NCBI GenBank assembly: GCA_963718635.1
Contig: OY970367.1
Location: 930,001-994,000, forward strand
DNA from: JAIOQJ01 sp963718635
GTDB taxonomy: Bacteria; Planctomycetota; Planctomycetia; Gemmatales; Gemmataceae
Direction: 5' to 3'
Length of the DNA stretch: 64,000 nt
Part shown: positions 48,896-58,010 of the stretch, piece by piece
Layout of the letters: each line of letters opens with the position of its first letter
How positions within the stretch are numbered: position 1 is the first letter of the stretch
Translations under genes and position numbers: made by a program
Notes under the pieces: model-generated
Seen by the model: only the letters and a program-made list of their open reading frames with translations
Database searches by the model: none
Told to the model about the DNA's origin: nothing

Positions 48896-48913
48896 ACAAA
48901 ACTGCAGATCCCC

Positions 48914-50104
48914 ATGAAAGACTGGATCCTTGCCAACGGTTATCGATTCTCCGGCGTTCATAGCGGGTTACGGCCCGACCCGGATCGGCTCGACTTGGCG
49001 CTAATCGTCAGCGATCGCCCGGCTGCCGCCGCCGGCGTCTATACACAGAACCGTGTCTGTGCAGCGCCGGTGCATCTCTGCCGTGAACGGCTGCCGGCGC
49101 CGATGCCCGCGCCATCATCATTTGCTCGGGCAACGCTAACGCCTGCACGGGCGACCAAGGAATGAGCGATGCCCGGCGCATGGCGGAGTTGACAGCTACA
49201 GCCGTTGGCGCTTCACCGGAGCAGATTCTGGTTTGTTCGACGGGTGTGATCGGCCGACTGCTGCCGATGGACGTTTTCGAAAGCGGAATTCCCAAGGCTG
49301 CCCACGCGCTTGACGGCGAAGCGCAGAGCTTGAGCAATGCCGCCCACGCGATCTTGACGACCGATTCGCGCACAAAAGTTTTCAGCCATACAGTCGAGAC
49401 TTCAGCCGGAATTGTGCGATTGACCGGCTTCGCCAAAGGCGCGGCGATGATCGGGCCGAACATGGCGACGATGCTCGGCTTTATCCTAACTGATGCGGCC
49501 GTGGCGCCGAGCGACTTGCAACATATCCTGCGCTCCGCGGTAGAACAGACGTTCAACTGCATCAGCGTTGAAGGGCACACGAGCACCAACGACACCGTTC
49601 TACTGCTTGCGAACGGGACCGGAACATCATTGATGGGCGCCGATTTGGCGCTCTATACGAATGCCGTCCATGCACTTTGCGCGGACCTCTCGCGAGCCAT
49701 TATCTCGGATGCGGAGGGCGCGAACCATCTGGTCGTCATTGATGTTGAAGGTTGCCGCTCTGCTGCGGAAGCTCGGCAGATCGCGAAGGCCGTCGCGGAA
49801 AGCGCTCTGGTCAAGACCGCCATATACGGCGGCGATCCGAACTGGGGCCGCTTTGTGTCCGCGGCAGGCTATTCGGGCGTCCTGTTCGATGAAAGAGACC
49901 TCTCCCTGTGGATGGGCGACTTGCCGCTCTATCGGGCAGGGCTCCCCTTGCCCTTCGACGTGAAGGCGGCTTCCAGTTATTTAAAGCACAACCGCGAAGT
50001 AACGCTTGCGCCTGCGCTTTACGCTCGGCTCCGGACGCTGCACCTTCTATACGAGCGATCTGACCCCTGAGTACGTACGCTTGAACGCGGACTATACCAC
50101 TTAG
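48914..50104 (+). CDS. argJ: Glutamate N-acetyltransferase/amino-acid acetyltransferase, frame broken twice
   Basis: The start at 48914 gives MKDWILANGYRFSGVHSGLR. One shift near 49098 leads to AIIICSGNANACTGDQGM; the long central part has FESGIPKAAHAL, FAKGAAMIGPNMATMLGFIL (the ATML threonine where ArgJ cleaves itself into two chains), GHTSTNDTVLLLANG and KTAIYGGDPNWGRFVSAAGY. A second shift near 50003 restores the authentic C-terminus CTFYTSDLTPEYVRLNADYTT, split as CTFYTSDLTPEYV and RLNADYTT. The total is an exact multiple of three and about 396 residues, the normal length. Makes N-acetylglutamate and ornithine in the cyclic arginine route. Confidence 0.88.
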
Positions 50105-50491
50105 TCTGCGACGAGGATGAGGGAAGCAGAGCCTCGAAGTGCCGTTAATCACCTTAGCGGGCGTTCGTTTAAGAACCAAAGCAGACAGGATTAACAGGAA
50201 AGACAGGATAGAAAGCCATAGGCCGTCCTGTAATTCCTGTTAATCCTGTCGAAAATAAAGCCTGAGTGGCGAGTGCGTCATCCAGGCCGAATCTTTGGGT
50301 ACAGTCGCTGCCGTTTCGACTAGCTATTTGTGACGCCGGCTCGCCTGTTTACACCTTTCCAACCTGACTATTTAAGGTAGATCGGGCGCTAGTACGGCGT
50401 GTTGGTATTTGATAAGAGCCATGCGGGATAAAGGGGCGTCAATCGAACCTGTCAATCGCGATCTTGCCTCTTTCACCCTCAGCCCGGCAAC
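50105..50491. other. Intergenic stretch with one long hairpin
   Basis: 387 bp between the converging argJ and comF genes. No credible gene. It contains the inverted repeat at 50184-50250. Confidence 0.65.
50184..50250. repeat. CAGGATTAACAGGA inverted repeat
   Basis: Perfect 17-bp arms GACAGGATTAACAGGAA (50184-50200) and TTCCTGTTAATCCTGTC (50234-50250), with a second inner pairing GACAGGA/TCCTGT. Between converging genes it could also end transcription from both sides. Confidence 0.75.
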
Positions 50492-51211
50492 TTATCGGTG
50501 GGCAAGCACTGCGACAATTACTCGAGCCGCCCCGGCTTCGCGCAGGGCTCGCGCGGCCTCGCTGGCAGTGGCGCCGGTCGTGAGCACATCATCGATCAAA
50601 AGCACTGTCTTGTCTTTAACCACGGCGGCGGTTGATGCACGGAAGGCGCCGCGTAAATTCTGGCGGCGTGCCGTCGCGCTCACCGAGGTCTGCGGGAGAG
50701 TCGCGCGCACTCTTCTAAGCCAGCGCGACCGACAAGGAATGCCGAGTTGTTCGCCGATTGCCTCGGCGAGCACAGCGCTCTGGTTATAACCCCGCTTCCA
50801 TTGTTTCCACCAGTGCAGCGGAACCGGGACGATGAGATCAGCCTGGGTCGCCCGCAGCCGGTCTTCCGCATGGCGGGCCCATAGCCTTCCCATGCATTCG
50901 GCGAACATTTCGCCGTGGGAACTCTTCATGCGCAAGACCGCTTCGCGCAGCAAGCCTTCATAAGGGCCAAGCCGAAAGGCGCGTTCGAACTGGAAACTCT
51001 CGTCCCGGCAACTGGGGCAGCCCTTCGTCGTGTCGGTGAATTCGCCAATGCTGCTCGAACAACGTGGACAGGTCGTACACGAATCATCCGTAAGCGCATT
51101 CGTGCACTCCGCGCAAAAATGGCTCGAGCTGGCCGGAGTAACAGTGGTGCAAAGAGCGCAGGCGGAAGGAAACGCTAACTCGCGGAAACCATTCACCAGT
51201 TCGCGGAGCAT
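50492..51211 (-). CDS. comF: ComF-family phosphoribosyltransferase-like protein
   Basis: 239 residues. The N-terminal zinc-ribbon-like part has CALC, FCAECTNAL, CTTCPRCSSSI and CPSC. The C-terminal type-I PRTase domain has DLIVPVPLHWWKQWKRGYNQ, the RRVRATLPQTSVSATARRQNL region and the PRPP loop VLLIDDVLTTGATASEAA. ComF/GntX proteins are linked to DNA uptake and recombination, biochemical reaction unknown. pyrF ends 8 bp upstream on the same strand, so the two are probably co-transcribed. Confidence 0.9.
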   Translation of the reverse strand: MLRELVNGFRELAFPSACALCTTVTPASSSHFCAECTNALTDDSCTTCPRCSSSIGEFTDTTKGCPSCRDESFQFERAFRLGPYEGLLREAVLRMKSSHGEMFAECMGRLWARHAEDRLRATQADLIVPVPLHWWKQWKRGYNQSAVLAEAIGEQLGIPCRSRWLRRVRATLPQTSVSATARRQNLRGAFRASTAAVVKDKTVLLIDDVLTTGATASEAARALREAGAARVIVAVLAHR

Positions 51212-51219
51212 AAAGCCCC

Positions 51220-52101
51220 CTAAGGCATGACGCTACGTAAGGCGTCGCCGGCTTCCTTGGCCGCGTTTTCAATTGTTCGCTCCCAGTTCGGCTCATCGGG
51301 ATGAAACGGAAACGTGATGCCGCGGGAACTGTTGACGATTGCTCCAAGACCATTAGGAAGAAACGCGGCGGCGATTTCCGCTGCCTGGCCTCCCTGGGCG
51401 CCGAAACCGGGTACGAGGAACCAGACATCCGGCAACTGTTTCCGCAACAGAAGCAGTTCATTCGGATGCGTAGCCCCGACGACCGCGCCCACATCGCCCA
51501 AGCGGCAATCGCCGAGATTTTCCCGGTTCCAGAGAGCAACGGCCTGAGCGATATGTTGATAAAGCGGTCGGCCGTCGCACAGGAGATTTTGGAATTGCCC
51601 CGAGCCCGCATTGCTGGTTCGCACCAGAACGAAGAGACCTCGCTTGGATTCTCGGGCCGACTGAATGAACGGCTCGACGGCATCGCGACCGAGATATGGG
51701 TTTACTGTAAGGGCATCCGCATCCCAGACGCTGAAGGCGGCCTCGGCATATGCCGTAGCCGTTGAAGCAATGTCTCCGCGCTTGGCATCGAGGATGGTGA
51801 CAAAGCCGAGATCACGGGCGCGTCGCATAACGGCTTGCTGCGCGGAGAAGCCAGCCGGGCCACATGCTTCGAAGAACGCACTTTGCGGCTTGACGACCCC
51901 CGCCAAGCCGACGACTCGGTCGAGCACGCGCAAGCTGAATTCTTCGAAGGCACGGGCTTTGCCTTCGGGCGATGAATCGTAGCGCGACCGCAGCGACGTC
52001 GGCAACGATTCCCAACGCGGGTCAATGCCCACACAGAGCGGATTGCCAACCCGGCGCACCGCATCGGCAAGACGGTCGGCAAAATGGCTGCTAGGAGACA
52101 T
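51220..52101 (-). CDS. pyrF: Orotidine 5'-phosphate decarboxylase (subfamily 2)
   Basis: 293 residues, a TIM barrel. VGIDPRWESLP at the N-terminus, VKPQSAFFEACG, the catalytic ILDAKRGDIASTA (Asp-Lys-Asp network), VNPYLGRDAVEPF and WFLVPGFGAQGGQ are characteristic of the longer PyrF subfamily. Final step of UMP synthesis. The insertion-free length fits this subfamily. comF follows after 8 bp and the secreted protein at 52123 lies upstream. Confidence 0.93.
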   Translation of the reverse strand: MSPSSHFADRLADAVRRVGNPLCVGIDPRWESLPTSLRSRYDSSPEGKARAFEEFSLRVLDRVVGLAGVVKPQSAFFEACGPAGFSAQQAVMRRARDLGFVTILDAKRGDIASTATAYAEAAFSVWDADALTVNPYLGRDAVEPFIQSARESKRGLFVLVRTSNAGSGQFQNLLCDGRPLYQHIAQAVALWNRENLGDCRLGDVGAVVGATHPNELLLLRKQLPDVWFLVPGFGAQGGQAAEIAAAFLPNGLGAIVNSSRGITFPFHPDEPNWERTIENAAKEAGDALRSVMP

Positions 52102-52122
52102 GTTGGCCCGTTATCGCCGGAT

Positions 52123-52707
52123 TTACTTTGCTTCTTCAAACTTTTCCAACTCGAGGGTTGCATCCTGGCCCCCGAGTTTGAACTCGAGTTTCACGATGCC
52201 GACATCCTTGGCAAACCAACACTTGATTGTCGTTTCCATGCCGGCGATCTTGAAGTTCGCCCCTTCGACGAGCGTGGCCGCCTTATAGGTGCCGAGCGGA
52301 ACCGTTACATCCTCTTCTCGAATGACGAACTCGCCTTCGACTTCCTGACCCTGAACCTTCGTTTTGACGTTCCATTTTGCCCCCTTGGATGCTGGCAACT
52401 GGAGGAACTTGATCGGCGACTCCGGCTTGAGGCCGTTGACCAGTTCGCGATAGATCCCATCTTCCCTCACCACGATTTGTTCCGAGGCGGAGACTTTGCC
52501 TTGCGAACTGGTGACCAGGTCATAGCCGTCGTCGTTGCCGACTTTGACTTTCTTCTCCGCCTTTACTTCGATCGAGCCGCCCGAGACTTTGTACGTCCAC
52601 TTGTTGCCGACTTTGAGCGGGTAGAGCGGCGTTGTCTTTTCTTCGGCGAAGACACTCGACACGACGGCGAATAACAGAATTGAGACACTGAGCAGATACT
52701 TCATCAT
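52123..52707 (-). CDS. Small secreted beta-rich protein, function unknown
   Basis: 194 residues, signal peptide about 1-21 (ending VFA). The mature part has PLYPLKVGNKWTYKVSGG, a pattern common in secreted planctomycete proteins of unknown role, then IVVREDGIYREL, FLQLPASKGAKWNVKTKVQG and CWFAKDVGIVKLEFKLGGQD. All features suggest two beta-layers, similar to DUF3108-like folds. It sits 21 bp upstream of pyrF on the same strand, but no functional link is evident. Confidence 0.75.
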   Translation of the reverse strand: MMKYLLSVSILLFAVVSSVFAEEKTTPLYPLKVGNKWTYKVSGGSIEVKAEKKVKVGNDDGYDLVTSSQGKVSASEQIVVREDGIYRELVNGLKPESPIKFLQLPASKGAKWNVKTKVQGQEVEGEFVIREEDVTVPLGTYKAATLVEGANFKIAGMETTIKCWFAKDVGIVKLEFKLGGQDATLELEKFEEAK

Positions 52708-52914
52708 GATCTCCGAAGATTCGGGGTTTGATTTTATCGCAAGGCCATGCGGGCCTCGATGAATTCATCAAAGTTGTTGTACGCCATTTTGAAAACGAGG
52801 CAAAGGTCGTTCGAAGCGAGTCAACAGTTTCCAGCGTTGCCGGCGACGGACTTTCTTTGAATCGCTAGGATATAATTCACGCGTAGATCAAAATCCCGAT
52901 CAAGGAAAATCGCT

Positions 52915-53961
52915 ATGAACCCTCTTCAATCTCTTGTCGCTTGCGGCACCAAACTCTGGCTCGACTCCATTGACCCGGACGAAGTGGCTCGCAATCTTGC
53001 CTTCGGCGCCACCGGCGCAACTTCAAACCCGATTATCATCGGCGACCTGATCAAGACAGGCCGATTCGATGCGGAAATCGCTCAACTATCGCGCGACAAT
53101 GTAGATGATAGCGTTCTGGCGTGGAAGCTGACCGATGGCTTGGTCCGCCGGGCGCAGACGGCTTTCGAGCCGGCTTGGGCCAAAACAGCCGGCAACGATG
53201 GATACGTCAGCTTTGAACTCGATCCCCTCCTGGAAGATCCACAGCGAAATCTTTCCGTCGCTGAGCAAAAGGCACAATACATCGAACTGGGGCGGCATTG
53301 GGCGGAAGGGCATAAGAACCGCATGATCAAGGTGCCGGCCACTCCAGGCGGATTGGCCGCCCTTGAGGAGCTGGCGGCGGCTGGCGTCACCTTGAACGTC
53401 ACGCTTATCTTCAGCGAGAAGCAATACACCGACGCCCGCGATGCCTGCTGGCGGGGCGCGCAACGCCGTAAAAACACCGATAATTTCAAATCGGTTTACT
53501 CAATTTTCGTCAGCCGGCTCGATGTTTATACCGAGAAGCACGTCCCCGATCTTTCTCCCGCAGCGCAAGGCATGGTGGGAATCGTGAACGCCAAGAAGAT
53601 TTGGAACATGAATCAACGCTTCTGGGCGGACAAAGGCTTACGGCTGAAGCAGGAAATGATCTTCGCCAGCACCGGCACGAAGAAACCGGGCGACCCCGCC
53701 TGGAAGTACGTCGAGGCGTTTGCCGGCTCCGACATCGAAACCAACCCGCCAAAGACGAACGCGGACGTGCAAGCGAGCGGCCGTACCTTCAAGCGGATGG
53801 TCGATCAGATGCCGCCAGCTGATGTACTCGCTGAGATCGAGAAGAAAGTGGACATGAAAAAACTGGAAGAGGTGCTGATGCGCGAAGGACTCGAAAAATT
53901 CGCCGATCCCCAAAAAGCGCTGCTGGCGTTAATCGCTAAGAAACGCGGACAACACGCGTAA
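52915..53961 (+). CDS. tal: Transaldolase family protein
   Basis: 348 residues. GTKLWLDSIDPDEVARNL with GATGATSNPIIIGDLI is the N-terminal transaldolase signature. VSFELDPLLED and NRMIKVPATPGGLAAL hold the Schiff-base lysine, GVTLNVTLIFSEKQY follows, and FKSVYSIFVSRLDVY is the later barrel segment. It transfers a dihydroxyacetone unit between sugar phosphates in the pentose phosphate pathway. The C-terminus (ADVLAEIEKKVDMKKLEEVL) is the family's final helix. The start is preceded by AAGGAAA. Confidence 0.9.
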   Translation: MNPLQSLVACGTKLWLDSIDPDEVARNLAFGATGATSNPIIIGDLIKTGRFDAEIAQLSRDNVDDSVLAWKLTDGLVRRAQTAFEPAWAKTAGNDGYVSFELDPLLEDPQRNLSVAEQKAQYIELGRHWAEGHKNRMIKVPATPGGLAALEELAAAGVTLNVTLIFSEKQYTDARDACWRGAQRRKNTDNFKSVYSIFVSRLDVYTEKHVPDLSPAAQGMVGIVNAKKIWNMNQRFWADKGLRLKQEMIFASTGTKKPGDPAWKYVEAFAGSDIETNPPKTNADVQASGRTFKRMVDQMPPADVLAEIEKKVDMKKLEEVLMREGLEKFADPQKALLALIAKKRGQHA

Positions 53962-54048
53962 CTTACTGATAAAAAGCCACGCAACGAAGTAGGCGGTTTG
54001 AAGACGTCTACTTCGTGCGTGGATCATTGAATTGACCAACGAGAAATT

Positions 54049-54402
54049 TCATTCAACACCATTTGCCCGGAGGGTGATGGTCGTGTCTTTATCCGCCGCT
54101 GTTAAAATGATGAGAAACTTTTGATTGGCCGGGATGTTGACGCTCGCGGCATAAGTCTTGACGCTGCTCCTCATCGCCAAAGGCTTAACGGCCTTTTCCA
54201 GCACAACTTCAATTTTGAACGTTTCCGTTCCTGTCGCCTCGATTTCGACGACTTGATCTTTTTTAGGAGCACTCACCTCGCGGGTTGACATCTCGCCCGC
54301 TTTCAAGGTGATCTTATCGCTATATTTGAGCCTCGACTGACAACCGATCCCTAGCAGTAGAAACAAAAGGATGCCTGCGTAGACGAAGGTGGATCGATGC
54401 AT
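54049..54402 (-). CDS. Small lipoprotein, function unknown
   Basis: 117 residues from the ATG at 54402 (GGAGC upstream). A lipobox in LLLGIGCQS indicates a lipid-anchored protein. The mature part is a small beta-rich domain (KYSDKITLKAGEMSTREVS, VVEIEATGTETFKIEVVLEK, NQKFLIILTAADKDTTITLR) with no motif I recognise. It is downstream of the secreted protein at 54464, separated by a terminator. Confidence 0.7.
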   Translation of the reverse strand: MHRSTFVYAGILLFLLLGIGCQSRLKYSDKITLKAGEMSTREVSAPKKDQVVEIEATGTETFKIEVVLEKAVKPLAMRSSVKTYAASVNIPANQKFLIILTAADKDTTITLRANGVE

Positions 54403-54422
54403 GGACGGAAGCTCCAAGAGAA

Positions 54423-54448
54423 AGGCCGACCGCTCTTGCGGTCGGCCT
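54423..54448 (-). terminator. Rho-independent terminator
   Basis: Perfect 11-bp arms AGGCCGACCGC and GCGGTCGGCCT around a 4-base loop, followed on the minus strand by TTTCTCTT. It lies 15 bases after the stop of the 54464-56248 gene. Confidence 0.85.
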
Positions 54449-54463
54449 AAAGAGAGAGGAAAA

Positions 54464-56248
54464 TCAATTATCGCCATTGATCAACGGCGCGAACATTTTG
54501 CGGACTTGCTGCACGGCGGCGACCGGGACAAAAAGATCAAAGGTGGCGTACTCGGGCTTAAGTGCGATCGCCATGCCGAAGTAAGCCGGTTTGCCCTTCG
54601 GCGCTTTCAAATCAGGGATCATCGCGCCGCCCGGGAAACCTGGGATGCCGGCCACCGTGTCCTTGGCCATGCTAAGGGCCATTTCGAGGAAGCGAGCCGT
54701 GTCCGCCATCATGACGATGGAGGCCTCGGCCGGGAGTTGCTTGCGAGTTGTCAAGAACGACTCATCTTTGTCGAGCGGGTTAGCGCCCTTCAGATAGGCA
54801 TCGATTTCGGCCTTTGCCTCGGTCCAATCCTTGGCACTCACCTGGATCAGCTTATTGCCCGATCGCCCAAACCAAACGGTTGCCTTATCGCCCGTCAACT
54901 TCATCATGGCGGACTTGCTTGCTTCCCGCTTGTCTTCGGGTAGGCTCTCGACTGCCTTGTCGAAGTCAAAGGAAAACTTGATCCGGTTCAGCTTAAAATC
55001 GCCGACTGTCTCGACGCCTTCATTTACCTCGGGCTTTTCTTTCAAGGGAACGCCGGCAAACGAGCCGGTCTTGGTCAGCGCGCGAATCAGTTTCAGCCGT
55101 GACGCAGCCGCTTTCGCGCCATCCTTGTACTCGGCCACTTCAAGAGCGCTGGTCAACGTCGAGTTGGCCGAAACTTCGGAAATACGTCCGTTATCCGTCA
55201 ATTCTTTGATCGCTTCCTGGATCGCTTTCTTGGCATCCTCGTTCTCATCGTCCGCGAGGGCTTCGCGCATGATAGCCGACAGAGTTGCCGAAAGCATGGG
55301 GTCGAAATTGCTGGCCGTGTACAAGAGCTGGCCGCCGGGCAGAATACCGAGTTCCTTGAGCGCGGTTGGTTTGAGCTTCTTCAGCAGCGCATTCGTTTCG
55401 GATTCAGCGCTGAACTGAGCGAGGAAGTGAAAGTTGGCGCCTTCGTCGCGAAAATCGAAGCCGATGACCGTCGCCACGCCGTCATCGAGCAGCGACAGTA
55501 TGCTTTTGAAAAAGGTCTTGGCCATTTCGATCTGCTTCTTGTCGATGCCCATCCCTCCACCGCCCTGCAGCCCGAGTTCGAGTATCGTGCTGAAGCCTCG
55601 GATTTTGGGGCCGTATTCCCGGCTGATTTCCTTCAGATTGATGTAAACCCCAATGTCTTGAGCCAGGAATGATTTGGCCGTTTCTTTAGCCATGGCAATC
55701 CCAAGCGCAGCACGATCTTGTTTCGTATAGCTCTTGGCCAGGTCTTTATCGTTGGCGACTACAACGTAGCCCTTTTGCTCGACGAGGTAGAAGGGATCGT
55801 CTTTGTTTTCCATCTTGAACGAGTCAATGCCGTCGGCCTCATTCTTGAGGCTCTTGCGCTCGTCTTCCTTCAGGAAGCTTTCTTTGAATTCCTTATAGCC
55901 GCTGACGGGAATCAAGATGGCCGCTTGCGGACTATCCGTCAACGTCGCCAGATCGGCGACAACAATATAGACATGCCCATCTTTAATCAGTGATTTGAGA
56001 TCTCGTCCGGTAGCCAGCTCTTTGATGGCATCATCGAGTTGCTTAACTAGTTTCGGCGCCATATCGGGCAGCGAGTTGCCCAGGAATTTGCCGACGTTCT
56101 CGCGGGCTTTTTCATAACCCTTCAGTTGGACGACGATCGGCGCTTTCGCAGGAATAAGATTGAGCGATGCCTCTTCCGCGCGGGCCATTCCGCTAAAGAC
56201 AATAAACAATCCCGCGGCAGCAAAAACCGGTCGCAGCAACTTTTTCAT
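54464..56248 (-). CDS. Large secreted protein, DUF3352-like, function unknown
   Basis: 594 residues from the ATG at 56248 (AAGGA before it; an in-frame ATG five codons earlier is less well placed). Signal peptide about 1-24 (ending ARA). Repeated features: LIPAKAPIVVQLKGYEKAR, HVYIVVADLATLTDS, YLVEQKGYVVVANDKDLAKS, VYINLKEISREYG and a late duplicate MMADTARFLEMAL. The pattern of self-comparison strands and the VVVANDKDLA motif is like DUF3352-type envelope proteins. No catalytic motif. A terminator follows the gene. Confidence 0.75.
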   Translation of the reverse strand: MKKLLRPVFAAAGLFIVFSGMARAEEASLNLIPAKAPIVVQLKGYEKARENVGKFLGNSLPDMAPKLVKQLDDAIKELATGRDLKSLIKDGHVYIVVADLATLTDSPQAAILIPVSGYKEFKESFLKEDERKSLKNEADGIDSFKMENKDDPFYLVEQKGYVVVANDKDLAKSYTKQDRAALGIAMAKETAKSFLAQDIGVYINLKEISREYGPKIRGFSTILELGLQGGGGMGIDKKQIEMAKTFFKSILSLLDDGVATVIGFDFRDEGANFHFLAQFSAESETNALLKKLKPTALKELGILPGGQLLYTASNFDPMLSATLSAIMREALADDENEDAKKAIQEAIKELTDNGRISEVSANSTLTSALEVAEYKDGAKAAASRLKLIRALTKTGSFAGVPLKEKPEVNEGVETVGDFKLNRIKFSFDFDKAVESLPEDKREASKSAMMKLTGDKATVWFGRSGNKLIQVSAKDWTEAKAEIDAYLKGANPLDKDESFLTTRKQLPAEASIVMMADTARFLEMALSMAKDTVAGIPGFPGGAMIPDLKAPKGKPAYFGMAIALKPEYATFDLFVPVAAVQQVRKMFAPLINGDN

Positions 56249-56621
56249 GGTCGATTCCTTCATGATGGGAAATTCAGATCGTGGACATATTGAAAGGGCA
56301 ACAGTTTCTACTTGCCGGTCTTGACTGAAGTTTCAATGAATCAATTCCGCGACACCATCATGCTATCTCTGCCTTCCGATGTCGGCTATAGGGTAGTGGT
56401 ACGTGACATCGCAAACTGCTTCATGGAAGCGCAAATTGTCTCTCGAACGAAAGAGTCGTTGTACGACGCGAATCCCGTCACGACTGGGGAAGCGTTCGTT
56501 ACGGATTTCGCCGCCACCCTACTTGACTTGTTAGCCGCGACGCAGCGGAGCGCTTGTTTACTGAAAGCGCTCCGCCGCGCAAAGCTTCCGCGTCGTGGCT
56601 AACAGGTTTTCGTTTTCTCAT

Positions 56622-56678
56622 CGCGCGTTTTCCCACGATTTTTTCGGCTTTTGCCTTCGGGAAATATTTCCTGAAGGC
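56622..56678 (-). repeat. GGAAATATTTCC palindrome, copy 7
   Basis: 26-bp palindrome at 56653-56678 (left arm GCCTTCGGGAAAT) with one G:T wobble-type mismatch. The inverted tail GCGCGTTTTCCCACGATTTT is on the left. Confidence 0.83.
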
Positions 56679-56770
56679 GGTCGCGTTAGAATGACGGGCG
56701 ATTGAACCATGAATGTTTGAACATAGCTCACTCCTCCGTCGCTTGCGCAGTCCGGCTAACAAAACCGCTG

Positions 56771-56825
56771 CGCGTTTTCCCATTAAATAATTGGAAAAGC
56801 CCTTCAGGAAATATTTCCTGAAGGG
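56771..56825 (-). repeat. GGAAATATTTCC palindrome, copy 8
   Basis: Perfect 26-bp palindrome at 56800-56825 (arm CCCTTCAGGAAAT) with a diverged inverted tail CGCGTTTTCCCATTAAATAA on the left. Confidence 0.82.
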
Positions 56826-56837
56826 GTCTGTTGTTGG

Positions 56838-56914
56838 CCGCGACGCGAAGGCTCTGCGCAGCGGAGCACTTGCTTACTCAGAGCGCTCCGCTGCGCAGAG
56901 CCTCCGCGTCGCGG
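56838..56914. repeat. GCTCCGCTGCGCAGAGCC long inverted repeat
   Basis: 30-base arms at 56838-56867 and 56885-56914 pair with a single mismatch. The right arm begins GCTCCGCTGCGCAGAGCC and ends CCGCGTCGCGG. Partial copies lie at 56531-56602, 47316-47362 and near 44280. Confidence 0.8.
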
Positions 56915-56941
56915 TTAACAGGTTTACGTTTTCTCATCGCG

Positions 56942-56995
56942 CATTTTCCCATGATTTTCTTGGGTTTACGCTTCAGGAAATATTTCCCAAAGCGT
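56942..56995 (-). repeat. GGAAATATTTCC palindrome, copy 9
   Basis: 28-bp imperfect palindrome at 56968-56995 (left arm ACGCTTCAGGAAAT, two mismatches), with the inverted tail CATTTTCCCATGATTTTCTT on the left. Confidence 0.75.
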
Positions 56996-57284
56996 CTTCT
57001 TACTTGCCCTGCGTCCCACTAACGAAGCAAACGCGAATCAGCCGCATCGGCGCACCATCTCCCGCGAGCCGTACAGCATAGCTGTCGGTTTCTTCGGGGG
57101 GCGCAGCGAATAAACTAGCTTAGGGACGCTGAAAACGGAAATGCGAAATCGGAGCAAAATCGTTCGTTTGACTCTCCCCTGGCGAATGCCTTCAATGCAG
57201 ACAGAACAACAACTTCTTCGAATTGATAAAAATGCGAAATCTCAAGACTAGCTCGCCATATTAAGAATCGCCAGGCAGTTAGAC

Positions 57285-57342
57285 GTAGCCGCATTCGCCA
57301 GAATGCGGGTCAGCCACCCCGCTTTCTGGCGAGAGCGGCTAC
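57285..57342. repeat. GTAGCCGC...GCGGCTAC inverted repeat
   Basis: 25-base arms (left from GTAGCCGCATTCGCCAGAA, right ending TCTGGCGAGAGCGGCTAC) pair with three mismatches around TCAGCCAC. It sits just upstream of the LRR cassette. Confidence 0.7.
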
Positions 57343-57377
57343 AATCACTGCCGAGGGCCTTATGACCCAGGCATTTA

Positions 57378-58010
57378 GTGCTGTTCCACGCCGGCCGCTT
57401 TTCGGCATTTCCGTTCCGCAGAGATGGGCGGGGGATGCCGGGGATGGCGATCCTCGGCGGCTTGGTGTACCGCAACGAACCGACCTACCCGTCGAGCCTT
57501 GGGTCCGCTACTTACTTGGCTAACGCGATGCACCCCGGTATGACTTTCATCAAGGACCTCATCAAGATCCCGGGCCTCGAAAACACAATCATGGATACAC
57601 ATTTCTACGAACGAAGTCGAGAGGGGCGAATGCTGGTGTTCCTCGGCAGGCTCGCGACCGACTTGAACGGAACGGATCGGGCCTGGGTTCCCGATGGCTC
57701 AAAGGTTCGGGGGATCGCGTCGGACGAGTCTACCTTCACGATCATTGGGCCTTGGCACGTCGACCTCAACGAGACGCAACTGCGAGTCGGCCGCATTGGG
57801 GCCGGCAATTCCTATTATTTTCAAACGGGCGACGGCTTCTTGTTTAATCCTGGCGACCCCCGGCCCAGCACCAGCGATGTCGATCTCACTGTCAACCCCG
57901 ACAACGACACTCCTCTGGCGGACGCTTTTTCCGTCGCCTTCAAAACGCGTCAAATCCGGCTCGTCCATGGCGTGATCCAACCCGGCCCCTATTATGGAGA
58001 TGGTCGATGA
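57378..58010 (+). CDS. Cassette partner protein A1, unrecognised
   Basis: 210 codons from a GTG at 57378, but the true start is unclear; the first recognisable cassette motif is GGLVYRNEPTYP (about residue 27). Later parts: FTIIGPWHVDLNETQLRVGR, GAGNSYYFQTGDGFLFNPGD and the C-terminal VNPDNDTPLADAF followed by RLVHGVIQPGPYYG. No signal peptide is visible, so the N-terminus may be incomplete. Its stop overlaps the LRR gene start (ATGA). Related C-termini occur in A2 (59265) and A3 (60637). I do not recognise the family. Confidence 0.55.
   Translation: MLFHAGRFSAFPFRRDGRGMPGMAILGGLVYRNEPTYPSSLGSATYLANAMHPGMTFIKDLIKIPGLENTIMDTHFYERSREGRMLVFLGRLATDLNGTDRAWVPDGSKVRGIASDESTFTIIGPWHVDLNETQLRVGRIGAGNSYYFQTGDGFLFNPGDPRPSTSDVDLTVNPDNDTPLADAFSVAFKTRQIRLVHGVIQPGPYYGDGR

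Larger units (their letters stand above)
48143..48913. other. Repeat-rich intergenic island
   Basis: 771 bp without a credible gene, containing three GGAAATATTTCC palindromes and two long GGCTTTGCGAAACCCA hairpins in alternation, each listed separately, plus degenerate GAATGCGGAATCTGGATTGC sequence near 48428. Confidence 0.75.
56249..57377. other. Repeat-rich intergenic island
   Basis: 1129 bp with no gene I trust. It contains three GGAAATATTTCC palindromes (56622-56678, 56771-56825, 56942-56995), a GCTCCGCTGCGCAGAGCC inverted repeat with a shorter copy at 56531-56602, a GTTAGCCGGACTGCGCAAGC repeat on the minus strand (about 56731-56762), and a further hairpin at 57285-57342. Confidence 0.75.

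Noticed and set aside
56312..56602. 96-codon plus-strand frame in the repeat island
   Set aside because: Its C-terminal third is the GC-rich inverted repeat read as protein, and it has no motif or good ribosome-binding site.
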